In this document: piece after piece, positions 35,222-47,724 of the stretch
Layout: every line of letters begins with the position of its first letter
How positions within the stretch are numbered: position 1 is the first letter of the stretch
Assembly (NCBI GenBank): GCA_023055425.1
Contig: JALGPY010000005.1
Span: 77,975,495 to 78,039,494, forward strand
Direction: 5' to 3'
DNA: 64,000 nucleotides
DNA from: Linanthus parryae
Lineage: Eukaryota; Streptophyta; Magnoliopsida; Ericales; Polemoniaceae
Notes under the pieces: model-generated
The model's input: the letters and a program-made list of their open reading frames with translations, nothing else
Told to the model about the DNA's origin: nothing
The model's database searches: none
Program-made: the position numbers and the translations under genes

Positions 35222-36655
35222 TGTTGGGTTTTGACGTTGGTAACGCAGCGGAATAACAAAAATTAATCCTACTCAAAGACCACCAAGGATCACAGGAAGA
35301 GACATCATAACTTGATTAAGGTCATAGAAGATGTGTACCTTTTTGATTTGTGAGATCACACGAAGAATGATGTCCTCGTCTCTACGGTTGATCCACGTCT
35401 AGAGGTGAGATCTAGATTCTTCCTTCTCCACAAGTGCTAGCTTGAACCCGGAGGAAGAGGGATGAAGATCAAAGCAAAAAATCACCAAGGCACAAGGGAG
35501 GGGCGGCCTCTCCTTGCCGTCGGGTAGAGGGGCGGACGGGAGGGCTAGGGTTTCGGCCCTAGCTCTTTTGTCTTGCTCTCTCTTTTGCTCTCTCCCACTC
35601 TTTATGTGTTATGTGTAATAATAACTCATGTAGTGGGAAGGAAGCTAGAGCCTCCTTTATATACTCCAACAACTCCTTGTTGTTTCCATAAAAGAGTTTC
35701 CTAATTCTAGATGAACTAGAATTATTCCCTTCCTTGCAAATTAGTCCTACTAAGTTTGCAAGGTGTTGCACAATGGTCCTTCTATTAATTAATCCATATA
35801 AATTAATCCCAAATCTATCTCTACTCTATTTGACGTGTGACCCCATAGGTTTCTATATAGTTGGTAGTAACTATTACTAACATGGAGCGGTGTCTAGCAA
35901 TACATCCATGCAACCCAACCAATAGAAATAGTCAGTGATCCCGACAAACCTTTGTGCCCAATATGTCATATTGCATTATCCCTTTGTCTCCATATCCAGA
36001 TTGGACACGAGACATAAATAGTCACACTCGTATATCCAATCCATAGTTCCTCGATCCTGGGAATATGCTTATGCTTGCAGATAACATTAATATCTCCATA
36101 TTAATTTGTCTGAGTCTGGCCAGACATTCAATAAGCCTCATCCCTCGAGTGGCCGTGGATATTTACCCCCATTATGTGGGAGGGACAAATCCTATCTACA
36201 TCACTACGATCTCTAAGCCTTCTTCCTATTACGCCCGATAGCCACCTTTATGATTACCTAGTTACGGTGTAACGTTTGATAACATCAAAGCGCAATATTT
36301 TACAACTAGAGTATCTAGTGACTTCAAGTCCAAGGATTGCAATAATATTAGCACTACGAAAAGCGATTGTGACTTCACATAATCTAATGTATCCTTTTCG
36401 TCGTGGGTCAATCCAGTATGCCATTACTCCTAATGCATACCCATGTGTTAGACTTGATATCTCAATATCAATCTACCCACATACTAGTCTATATTTGATT
36501 GTCCTATTAATCAATATAATGGACTAGGGATATTTAAGATAAATAACACAATTTATCTAAGGACTTCATTATCGCCATAAATAATAAATGAATATTCTAG
36601 CCAAAACATTGTTCATAATAAATCTACGATTGCCTCTAGGGCATCTATTCCAACA
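35222..36655 (-). repeat. 3' LTR of element F
   Basis: 1434 bp, 10 bp shorter than its partner: 9 bp of TATTAAATA-type sequence are missing near 36570 and 1 bp near 35907. Otherwise very similar. Confidence 0.92.
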
Positions 36656-36669
36656 GTCTCCCACTTGCA

Positions 36670-39600
36670 CTAGAGCAAATCTGGCGCATCTCGTATGCCT
36701 ATAGATCTGGCGTGCCCTTCATGCTTTCGCTGCGCAAGAGGTTTCGTGAGCGGATCTGACACGTTGTCATCTGTCGGAATCTTGCATATCTTCACATCTC
36801 CTCGATCGATCATATCACGAATAAGATGGAATCTCCTAAGTACATGCTTTGACTTTTGGTGTGATCTTGGTTCCTTTGCCTGTGCGATTGCCCCAGAGTT
36901 GTCACAGTACAACTCTACGGGATCCACTATGCTGGGGACCACACCGAGCTCAGTGATAAACTTCTTTATCTATACTGCCTCTTTTGCTGCTTCCGCAGCA
37001 GCAATGTACTCAGCTTCTGTTGTAGAATCAGCAACTGTGCCTTGCTTGGAACTCTTCCAGCTCACAGCTCCTCCATTCAGGCAAAACACGTATCCAGACT
37101 GTGATCTGTAATCATCCTTGTCGGTTCGGAAGCTTGCGTCAGTGTAACCCTTTACACTTAGCTCTTCCATTCCTCCAAATATCAAGAATACATCCTTAGT
37201 TCTTCTCAAGTACTTTAGGATGTTCTTGACGGCAATTCAGTGACTCTCACCCGGATTGGACTAATATCTCCTCACCATACTCAACGCGTATGATACGTCT
37301 GGTCTAGTACATAGCATGGCGTACATGATGGAACCTATGTCCGAAGCATAGGGTATCCTGCTCATGCGGTCCTTCTCCATCTCGTTGGAGGGACAGTCAT
37401 TCTTGGAAAGAGTGACTCCATGTGACATGGGCAAGAATCCCTTCTTGGAATCTTGCATGTTGAACCTCTTCAACACCTTGTCAATATATGTACTCTGACT
37501 TAGGCCAAGCAACCTTTTAGATCTATCTCTATAGATCTTTATACCTAGTATATAGGCTGCGTCTCCTAAGTCTTTCATTGCAAAGCACTTTCCTAGCCAA
37601 TCTTTAACAGATTGCAGAGTAGGAATGTCATTGCCAATGATTAGTATGTCATCCACATACAAGACCAGAAATACTATAGAGCTCCCACTAACCTTCTTGT
37701 AAACACAAGGCTCATCTTCGTTCTTGATGAAGCCAAACTCTTTGACTGCGTCATCAAAACGTCGATTCCAGCTCCTAGAAGCTTGCTTTAATCCATAAAT
37801 GGATCTTTGCAGCTTACAGACTTTATTGGCATTCTCTGGATCCTCAAAACCCTCTGGTTGTGTCATGTACACATCCTCAAGGAGGTTCCCATAGAGGAAC
37901 GCTGTTTTGACATCCATTTGCCAAATCTCATAGTCGTAGTATGCTGCAATAGCGAGTAAGATTCGAATGGATTTAGTCATGGCGACTGGTGAAAAGGTCT
38001 CATCATAGTCAATACCATGAATCTGTCTATAACCTTTGGCCACCAATCGCCCCTTATAGGCAACTACCTTGCCATCCATGTCGGTCTTCTTCTTGAAGAC
38101 CCACTTGCACCCTATGGGTCGAGCCCCTTCGGGTGGTTCCACCAAAGTCCATACTTTGTTGGTGTACATGGAATCCATTTCGGATCTCATGGCTTCTAGC
38201 CACTTCTTAGAGTCAGGGCCACTCATGGCTTCTCCATAGTTTGCAGGCTCATCTTCCATGAGTGGCACGTCATCGGGCTCAGTCACAAGAAGTCCATACC
38301 TCTCTGGCTCATGACGCACTCTTCCTGATCTACGGAGTTCCTGTGTTACCTGAACAGGGTCTTCCACAACTTCTTGTGGTTCCTGTTCATGTTCCATTAT
38401 CGGTTCAGTGGTTTGTGGTTCATGAATTTCTTCAAGTTCTATAACCCTCCCACTTGCTTCTTTAGAGACTAGTTCTCTTTCTAGAAACACGCCGGTCCGA
38501 GCAACAAACACTTTGTTCTCGGTAGGGTTATAGAAATAATATCCTTTAGTCTCCTTAGGATATCCCAGTCCATATCTCGTATGGCGTCTTCATGACTGAT
38601 TTGGATGGAACGCGGTTAATGGTAAAAGCTGCCGTCATTAGAGCATGTCCCCAAAAGGATATCAGAAGATCTGTTTGAGACATCATAGATCGCACCATAT
38701 CTAAGAGAGTGCGATTTCTCCTCTTAGATACACCATTCCATTGTGGTGTTCCGGGTGGAGTGAGCTGGGATACTATCCCACACTCTCTAAGATACTCATC
38801 AAACTCTTGGCTTAAGTATTCTCCTCCACGATCTGATCGTAGAGCTTTTATACTCTTGCCAAGTTGCTTCTCTACTTCACTCTTAAATTCTTTGAACAAT
38901 TCAAAGGATTCGGATTTGGCCTTCATAAGGTATACAAATCCATATCTACTGAAATCATCAGTAAATGTGATGAAGTAGGTATAACCACCTCTGGCAGGCG
39001 TGGGGAATGGCCCGCATACATCAGTATGTATGAGTGCCAATAACTCACTAGTCCGCTCGCCTTTCTTATTGAAAGGGGACTTTGTCATTTTTCCTAATAA
39101 ACAAGATTCACATGTCTCATATGATTCCAAATCAAATGAGTCTAGAAGTCCATCCTTATGGAGTCTAGATATGCGTTTCTCATTTATATGGCCTAAACGA
39201 CAGTGCCATAGATATGTAGTATTTAAATCATTAGTTTTAATCCTTTTAGTATTTATGTTATAGATTGGATTATTTAGATTAAGGATATACAATCCATTAG
39301 ACAAATGCGCACTACAATAGTGCATACTATCAAAATAAATGGAGCAACACTTGTCCTTTATTGAAATAGAAAAACCTTTCTCGTCCAAACAAGAAACGGA
39401 AATAATGTTTCTGCTCATAGCAGGCACATAAAAGCAATTGTCTAATTCTAAAATATGTCCAGAAGGAAAAGATAGCTCACAAACGCCTACAGCTAATGCA
39501 GCAACCTTTGCTCCATTCCCGACGCGCAAGTCTATCTCCCCTTTTCGCAATCTTCTACTTCTTTTCAAATCCTGCACATTACGACAAATGTGAGAACCAC

Positions 39601-40498
39601 ATCAGGTATCCAATACCCAGGATGATGAAATAGAGAGATTGACGTCTATAACATAAATACCTGGTGGTGGTGGAATCACTATTCCAAGCTCCTTATCCTC
39701 CAGATATTTAGGGCAATTCCTCCTCCAGTGACCCGGCTGGCTGCAGTAGTGACATTCACCTTTAGCCACGCCGCCACTAGGCTTTAGGGCATCCTTGGAT
39801 TTCCAAACTTTCTTGCGTTTTCCTTTTGAAGTAGATGCAACTGACTTGCTCTTCTTCTTGTGCACCGTCATTATGGCTTTGCCCTTGCCTTTATTGATGC
39901 TTTGCTCAGCTGTCTATAGCATGTTCAATAGGTCTGGCAAAGACTTGTTGATCTCATTCATATTATAGTTCATAATGAACTGATTATAACTGTCAGGCAA
40001 CGATTGCAAGACGAGATCTGTCGCCAAGTCTTGGCCGAGTGGGAACCCCAGTCTCTCAAGGTTCTCTATGTACCCGATCATTCGGAGTACATGAGGGCCT
40101 ACTGGATTCCCCTCTGCAAGACTACTTTTGAACAATGTTTTAGACACTTCACAGAGCTCATGCCTTGCCTGTTCCTGAAACAATTGTTTCAAGTGTCTGA
40201 TCATATCATAGGCTTCCATGTTCTCGTGTTGCTTCTGAAGCTCACCAGTCATGGTACAAAGCATGAGGCAAGTCACGTCATTAGAATCATCAATATGTTT
40301 CTGACGTGCCCTTACTTCCGCTAATAGAGACTCATCTTGTGGTGGGTCTGGAATTGGAGTGTCCAAGACGTACAGCTTCTTTTCTTACTTGAGGACAATC
40401 CTCAAGTTTCTGTACCAGTCAAGGAAATTTGTTCCAGACAGTTTATCCTTCTCAAGGACAGATCGTAGGGATGAACTCGATGCGCTGTTGTTTGCCAT
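36670..40498 (-). pseudogene. Element F gag-pol (broken)
   Basis: Starts at ATG 40498 (MANNSASSSS) and reads down to a stop at 36670. Gag zinc knuckle at 39713-39754. The protease LDT motif is followed by TGA (39602-39604) where glycine is expected. Integrase at 38600-39100 keeps HTDVCGPF, RSDRGGEY and an acidic residue in NGVSKRRN-context; the expected E of the NGVSERRN motif reads K. Reverse transcriptase is open for 416 codons (37261-38511) with YVDD at 37648-37659. RNase H keeps STTEAEYIAA and YCDNSG. Breaks: TAA at 40385-40387, TAG near 39912, an internal deletion of about 107 bp around 38560 with a frameshift, stops near 37260 and 37243, and TAG near 36971. Confidence 0.88.
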
Positions 40499-42089
40499 TT
40501 GGAATTCTACAAAACGAGAAATATGCATTTTAGTATTTTTTGAACAATTTGACTATATTTAACAATGGCTAGATCATCAAATATAGCTCCCACTATTTTT
40601 CTCGGATTAATAGCCCTCACTATTAATACAGAAAATATCTTTATATTTTCTAGTGGGTCCAAGATCCTTATTTCACTTCTTCTTGAGCTTGCTTTGGCAA
40701 GTCACCCAAGAATTGGTTATTTAGGTAGGAACCATTCCAATTGCATCCCATGCAACTCTTGGTCCAATTAGGTGAATAAATTCCTTTTATTCTTTATCCA
40801 ATTGGATAACTCCTAATTGTCATGCCTCTAAGCTCATCAATCCAATTGACTCTTGCCTAGTTGCGTCCAACCTCTTGCTTTCAACATACACGCATTACTA
40901 GCTTGCGTCGTCCGCAACACATCATGAAAAATTAAAATCGCCTTGCTTTGGCAAGCCCGAATTTTAATAGGCCATGATCATGAAGGGTGTTTTGGCAAGA
41001 GAAGGCAAAACGCAATATTTACTTGAGGGATTTCTTTTAATTTGTTTGGTTGATCTTTATCAACATGGTCTACTTATTTGGATTGGGCCATCCACAATAA
41101 AAGACCAACCTTGTTTATTATTATCTTGTTATCGTTCTGCTTGTAGCGCCATACAAACAAAATAAATAACAAGGCATGAATAATAAACATCCACAAAAAT
41201 AAAAAAACGTGGCATGGATATGGCCTCTAGACTAATGATATTATCAAGCCAATGATAATATCTAATTGCCCTAAAGTGCCGAGCTCATCTCCATGTGCTC
41301 CACCATAGCTGCGCGCCTAGGGATGTCTTTTGGCTCCTTTGGTTCTCCGGTCTTCTTCTCCATGTTCTTGGCTATCATCAAAATATTTCTAATTCTAGCC
41401 TAACATCTAGAATAAATAATAAAAGCCTCACATGTCGAGGAGAAAAAGAACGACTCGCAGGCCGTAAAACTTAATTAATTATTACATTAATTTGATCAGC
41501 TCGCAGGCCGTAAACCAAACCACAAAAAAATAAACATCCACAATCCTAGGCCATATCTATCCACCATGCAATAAAGCACATAATACAGTTAAAACCAATT
41601 TTTAACGCGCTTGTTTAATTTTAATGAAATTGGGTAACTAGGGTTTCACAACGGTCCAAAGGGTCCAAGCCAACAAGTGGCCCGAACCCTAGGACCGCCG
41701 CACGCCTAGGGGGCCCGCGGCCTTGCTTGGCGCGCAAGGGAGGGGCGGGCGGCTAGGGTTTCGGCCCTAGTCCCCTTCCTCCTTCCTTGTTGCCCAAGCA
41801 AGGTTGTTTCCTTATGAAATTATTTCCATAAATTTGTTTCCATAATTGAAAACCCCTTTTCAATCATGTGCCCATGAATCCTAATTTTTAAGAACCCAAT
41901 TATTCACATCCTATGTGATTAAACTCACCAATTCTAACATCCAATGTTAAATTGGGTCTTGTTTGATTGAATCAAATTCAATGTTGCATCTACTATGCCA
42001 ATTTTTCAGTTTTCGCGTAATAAACAATAATACGGTGTATGAACTGAAATCGTAAACACATAATATCATGTTATGCTCTACGACATGTG
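40499..42089 (-). other. Long untranslated leader of element F
   Basis: About 1.6 kb between primer site and gag, with a GC-rich block near 41680-41770. Related to the leaders of E and G. Confidence 0.55.
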
Positions 42090-42101
42090 GCTCTGATACC
42101 A
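42090..42101 (-). promoter_or_regulatory. Primer-binding site of element F
   Basis: Minus strand reads TGGTATCAGAGC, a perfect 12-base match to the remembered initiator tRNA-Met complement, one base from the LTR. Confidence 0.85.
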
Positions 42102-42102
42102 C

Positions 42103-43546
42103 TGTTGGGTTTTGACGTAGGTAACGCAGCGGAATAACAAAAATTAATCCTACTCAAAGCCCACCAAGGATCACAGGAAGAGACATCATAACATGATTAA
42201 GGTCATAGAAGATGTGTACCTTTTTGATTTGTGAGATCACACGAAGAATGATTTCCTCGTCTCTACGGTTGATCCACGTCTAGAGGTGAGATCTAGATTC
42301 TTCCTTCTCCACAAGTGCTAGCTTGAACCCGGAGGAAGAGGGATGAAGATCAAAGCAACAAATCACCAAGGCACAAGGGAGGGGCGGCCTCTCCTTGCCG
42401 TCGGGTAGAGGGGCGGACGGGAGGGCTAGGGTTTCGGCCCTAGCTCTTTTGTCTTGCTCTCTCTTTTGCTCTCTCCCACTCTTTATGTGTTATGTGTAAT
42501 AATAACTCATGTAGTGGGAAGGAAGCTAGAGCCTCCTTTATATACTCCAACAACTCCTTGTTGTTTCCATAAAAGAGTTTCCTAATTCTAGATGAACTAG
42601 AATTATTCCCTTCCTTGCAAATTAGTCCTACTAAGTTTGCAAGGTGTTGCACAATGATCCTTCTATTAATTAATCCATATTAATTAATCCCAAATCTATC
42701 TCTACTCTATTTGACGTGTGACCCCATAGGTTTCTATATAGTTGGTAGTAACTATTACTAACATGGAGCGGTGTCTAGCAACACATCCCATGCAACCCAA
42801 CAAATAGAAATAGTCAGTGATCCCGACAAACCTTTGTGCCCAATATGTCATATTGCATTATCCCTTTGTCTCCATATCCGGATTGGACACGAGACATAAA
42901 TAGTCACACTCGTATATCCAATCCATAGTTCCTCGATCCTGGGAATATGCTTATGCTTGCAGATAACATTAATATCTCCATATTAATTTATCTGAGTCTG
43001 GCCAGACATTCAATAAGCCTCATCCCTCGAGTGGCCGTGGATATTTACCCCCATTATGTGGGAGGGACAAATCCTATCTACATCACTACGATCTCTAAGC
43101 TTGCTTCCTATTACGCCCGATAGCCACCTTTATGATTACCCAGTTACGGTGTAACGTTTGATAACATCAAAGCGCAATATTTCACAACTAGAGTATCTAG
43201 TTACTTCAAGTCCAAGGATTGCAATAATATTAGCACTACGAAAAGCGATTGTGACTTCACATAATCTAATGTATCCTTTTCGTCGTGGGTCAATCCAGTA
43301 TGCCATTACTCCTAATGCATACCCATGTGTTAGACTTGATATCTCAATATCAATCTACCCACATACTAGTCTATATTTGATTGTCCTATTAATCAATATA
43401 ATAGACTAGGGATATTTATGATAAATAACACAATTTATCTAAGGACTTCATTATATTAAATATCGCCATAAATAATAAATGAATATTCTAGCCAAAACAT
43501 TGTTCATACTAAATCTACGATTGCCTCTAGGGCATCTATTCCAACA
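42103..43546 (-). repeat. 5' LTR of element F
   Basis: 1444 bp with TATATAA box (minus strand, 42538-42544). Followed on the right by GCCTC. Confidence 0.92.
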
Positions 43547-43551
43547 GCCTC

Positions 43552-43845
43552 TTCCTGCCGTCAAATTTCGCAAATTTTTTTCTAAAAACTCTGAATTAAA
43601 TTTCATTCTTTTTGGGATTTTTTCGTAATTTTTGGAAATACGGATTTTCTTATTAATTTCTAGATTAATTAATTAGTGTTTAGCACACTTCTCGAGGCAA
43701 TTAGACGTCCTTAAACACACTGTTTTAAGCCCAAATTTTTTCTGGAGACTTAAGTCATTATTACCTACTGTCTACCATAGGTGGTGGCACCTTAGGTGGA
43801 TTGGAGCAATATGTGATTATTTTAGTTGATTAGATTATTGCTTAT
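43552..43845 (+). other. Element I leader, segment 3
   Basis: Non-coding sequence between F and J. Its last five bases, CTTAT (43841-43845), are the left target duplication of J; the right copy reads CTTAC at 62233-62237. Confidence 0.5.
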
Positions 43846-45073
43846 TGAAAGACACTATTGTAGGAATAAGTACATGATCAATACTGTAGAAGGGGGGTTG
43901 AATAGACTCTGACAACTTTTGCAAATTTTTCTAAAAGAGTTTTTTCAAAGAATTTTGTGGAAAGAAGTGAGTATTTCAAGGCCTTGAAATGAGTTTCAAG
44001 TCCTTGGAATCAAAACAAATAACAAAAATAATGCGGAGACTTTTTAAATCCTTGAATGGTTTTCAAGTCCTTGAACCGAAAACCTATTTTGTGCAGCAAA
44101 TAAGCTAAGTATAGAAACACAAGATAAATGCAAAAGACACAGAGATTTATAAAGTTCAGTCCACTTGGACCTACATCTCTACCTTAGGGACTTGATCCGT
44201 GCAGGATTTTCAACTCAATTATTATTCATCAAAAACTAAGGCCTAGATCTCACGCACCGAGAGTTCCATTACTTTGTTACAGCTTGTGGTTCTCACTAGC
44301 CTATCTAGTATATGCTCTAGCTAACTGATTAGAAAAGAATTCTCTATTATTCACTTGAAAAAATCACGAGAATAAGATGTGAGAAGTAATATCTAAATGA
44401 TATAAAAATATTGATCAGAAAGAAGAACACTAAGAACTGATGAAGTAGTTGAATGTGCAGTGATCTTCATATGAGTGGATTGCGTGAAATGAATCTCCTT
44501 CTGTGTAGCTTGTCAATCCTAAAAATGTCTTAGTCTCCGTTTGTGTGTTTTATCTTCAAATTAATCAGTCATTCCCTCTTATGCAGCTAGTTTGAATTGC
44601 AGATCTTCTCATAACAAATTTTCTAAAAATCAGCAGCATATCTTGACTTGTATAACAACTCTTCCCAACGGCTAGTTTCTCAATATCTTCGAAAATATTG
44701 ACTTGATCTTGTAGATAAGTATGTTAGGAAGCTCCAGACATGTTTTCATAGTCACAGAATCAATCTATCAATCCAGTTTCCTTTTCTGAAAGAACACAGT
44801 TTAGGAAATAGTTCATTCAAAATAGGCAACTAATTATCCCTGCAAAAAAATAACCAAACAGATAGATTAGCAACAGTTTAGAGAATCAAAATAGTTTGTC
44901 TTTCATCATAAAAAAAAAAAATCAAGCATAGGGGTTTAGGAGTCAGATTAGAATCAAAGACTCCCCCTAAATTCATGTTGTATACTACATCGTATATTTC
45001 AAACCTTGAAAACAGTTTCAAGGCCTTGAAACAGACAAGTTGTTTCAAGCCTTTGAACCAAGCTGAACTTACA
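43846..45073 (-). repeat. 3' LTR of element J
   Basis: 1228 bp; minus strand reads TGTAAGTTCAGC to TCTTTCA. Diverged from A's LTR but shares the layout: G-run plus TTGAATAGA near the end (6 G at 43892-43897), ACAGCTTGTGG, and TTTCAAGGCCTTGAAA palindromes at about 43978 and 45018. Confidence 0.82.
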
Positions 45074-45085
45074 ATCCCCCCTTGA
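45074..45085 (-). promoter_or_regulatory. Polypurine tract of element J
   Basis: Minus strand reads TCAAGGGGGGAT directly before the LTR start. Confidence 0.75.
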
Positions 45086-45446
45086 TGAAATACAAAACCA
45101 CAATCCACTTAAGAAATGAGTCTCTGAAAGAAATATCCATTAGAGCATAGCAGAGAGTAATCATGATGATAAACTATAACACAAAATATCCAAACAATCA
45201 AACTTATTAAACAACTAAGCAGCAAAAACCAGGAAATCCTACTAATCTACACCAGATCTCTAAGCCAGCTAAAAGTACCAAATAAACACCTAAGTTTTTC
45301 TCCCCCTTTTTGACTTTCATCAAAAAAGTATGATAAAATGTTGGATCGAAATTTTGAAAACCTTAAAAAAAAATTAAAAGCGCAATTTTTCTAGACTTTG
45401 AAGAAAGATTCAAGACCTTGAAAAAGATAGAAAGAAGAGGAAAGAA

Positions 45447-47237
45447 TTAGGGGATTGGGTCTTCATTTCCCTTTGGCTCTTCATCCTCTTCTCTAGTGTC
45501 TTCTTCATCATCCTCATCATATTTTTGTTCTTATTCTTGAGGAGATTTATCACAAGCATCACCAACCACCTCATCATCTAAAATATCTGTGTCACTCACT
45601 ATCTCTGTAACGGATTCCTTCTTTTTGTTCTTCTTAATATCTTTGATCAAATCCCTGAGTCTGGACTGCCAGCATCATCTTGCTCCTGTTCCTCGTCACC
45701 CTGTTCTCGAACCACTTGTTTCCCTGTTTCCACTACCACTGCATCCTCATCTTGAGTAGTGTGGTCACTGAATAAGTCTTTGGTTGAACCAGCCTTCTTT
45801 GATCCTTATGCAGCCAGAGAGACTTCCTCGTCCACATGGATCACATTGATTCTTTTGAAGATGCTTTCAACCATGTAAACTCACTTTCTTGAACTCACTG
45901 CCAAACTCATGCTAATTTTCCTTCAACTTATCCATATCCTTATCTTGAATATCAGTATTTGAAATACTTTGGAAAGGTCTTGAGATTGAGAGGGTAGGTT
46001 TGAAGGAGAGGTCAAGGCCTTGGGTTTTAGAAACTTCTTGGATTGCAGCTTTGCCTCAGACAGATCATAGTATAACTTCCAATTTACCTTACAGGTTTTC
46101 ATGATTCCAATCCTCTCAATGGCTTTTCCATCAAGCATACCAAAACCAGTGGTAATAGTTTCTTCTCTGTCATTTGGAATCTCAAGGTGTTGAAAGAAAG
46201 CTGATAGCAAGTTGGCATTAGGCAAAAGGGTGCTTTCTTTCCTTGGTCTGGGAATAAAGCATGTGTTCCATCACAATTGAAGAAGATCAATCTCATACCC
46301 ATGTAATATTAAATACAATAAGTATAACACCCTGTCAGTCAACAACTCTTTTGAATTTTCCTTAGGCACTGCACATCTCATCAAGATGGTAAACAAGACT
46401 TTGGCTTCAACAGTAAGCACAGAGTGTGTTAACTGTTTAGAGGAGGTAGAGATATTGGGTAAAAAAGAATTATTTCCTAGCCAGTTTTAAGGATTCACTC
46501 TTGTTGGGATAGTTGTGTGTGTTATACCTCTTGGGATAGCCAAAATTGGCAAATTCTGAGTGATCTAACTCCATGTTAACACCAGCCACTTTGGATTGAA
46601 TCACTAAGCTGACAGTCTTGCTTTCCTTCATGTTCAGATAGAAAATCCGAGTGAGCCTAGGGTAGGAAACTTGTGGAAAGTTTAAACCTTTCCGAAAAGA
46701 ACGTTTCTTCAACCTCTTAACACACTCCATATTCATGACTTTCAACATGTTAATATTAACCATGATAGAATAGTTTACTGGTCTAGAAGCAAAACCATCT
46801 AACCACAATCCTCTAGCAACAATAGAAACAAACCACTTGATGTTAATGCCAGATTTCTTACGAGGGGATTGTTTCTTTTCTGAATAGATCTGCAGTTCTT
46901 TTACAGTGCTTTTGTCTGGTTCTTCCTCTGTTTCTTTTCCTTTTCCTTTTTCAGGTTTGGTAGGCTTCTTATTCTTCACCTTCTTAGGATTAGAAATCAG
47001 TTCCTCTGGCTGTTTCTTTGGAGCAGATTGATCTGCCTTCTTCTTCTCGCTGAAAGTTGGGGTCTGATCCTTCGTGAACTTCTTATTTGGAGGAGAAGGA
47101 GCCTTCTCTGAACTTGGTGTTGTGGAACAGGAATCATCACTAAGAGTTTGAACCTCTTCCTCAGTAGTCTTCCTCTTCTTGCTAGAAACTTTCTTTGATC
47201 CTCCAGCCATTTTGATCCTATCAGAGGTTCTTCTCAT
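45447..47237 (-). pseudogene. Element J additional ORF (aORF), broken
   Basis: Homologue of the extra ORF of element A. The start at 47237 (MRRTSDRIK) is chosen because it aligns with MERKSSRIR of A; an internal ATG lies at 47210. A Lys/Ser/Glu-rich N-terminus of about 130 residues is followed by a globular part with WFVSIVARGLWLDGFAS, YPRLTRIFYLNM, KVAGVNMELDHSEF and, after breaks, GFGMLDGKAIERIG. The frame is open from 47237 to a stop at 46470, then broken several times (46230-46470), open again at 45923-46225, and ends at TAA 45447-45449. As in A, a CT-rich leader precedes it (47250-47330 on the minus strand), followed by AAACCCTAATTC near the start. Function unknown. Confidence 0.68.
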
Positions 47238-47724
47238 GCGAATTAGGGTTTGGCAGTATAGAAAAGAGAGTAGAGTGATACGAGAAAGATAGAGAGAAGA
47301 AAAGAGATAAATACTGAAGAGTTTGAGTTTGAAAACGAAACATGATATTTACAAATCCTTTAAGATGTGCAGAATCAGTTAAATTCAAAAATTTGTGTGT
47401 GTGTGACGTGAGAAAGGTAATAATATAATACCAATTTTGAAAGGAAAATAATTTTAAAAGTAAAGGCAATATTGAGCAATTATCTACAGAGGTAGCACCT
47501 AACATTGAAAGATCCAGGTTATTGACTTAACATCATACATACTTATTTTCAAGGCTTTGGAAAGGATTTTAAGGCCTTGAAAAGCAATACAACTTAATAC
47601 AACTGAAGCAGATAAAATCAAGACTTTGAAAAGATTTTCAAGGCTCTAAAAATCAATTCAAAACTTTCAACAACATAATACATACCTGAAACTTACCTGA
47701 TACTCCCCCTTAACCAATCCTTCC

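Larger units (their letters stand above)
35222..43546 (-). mobile_element. Element F: full-length Angela/Tork-like Copia element, 8.3 kb
   Basis: Complete structure on the minus strand: 5' LTR 42103-43546, primer site 42090-42101, gag-pol 40498 down to 36670, purine tract 36656-36665, 3' LTR 35222-36655. GCCTC flanks both sides (35217-35221 and 43547-43551). The LTR ends AACCCAACA, unlike the CCCTACA of E and G, so it is a separate subfamily. Confidence 0.93.

Noticed and set aside
35559..35771. Identical 70-codon frames in both LTRs of F (also 42440-42652)
   Set aside because: LTR duplication explains the identity; it overlaps the promoter region and has no recognisable domain.
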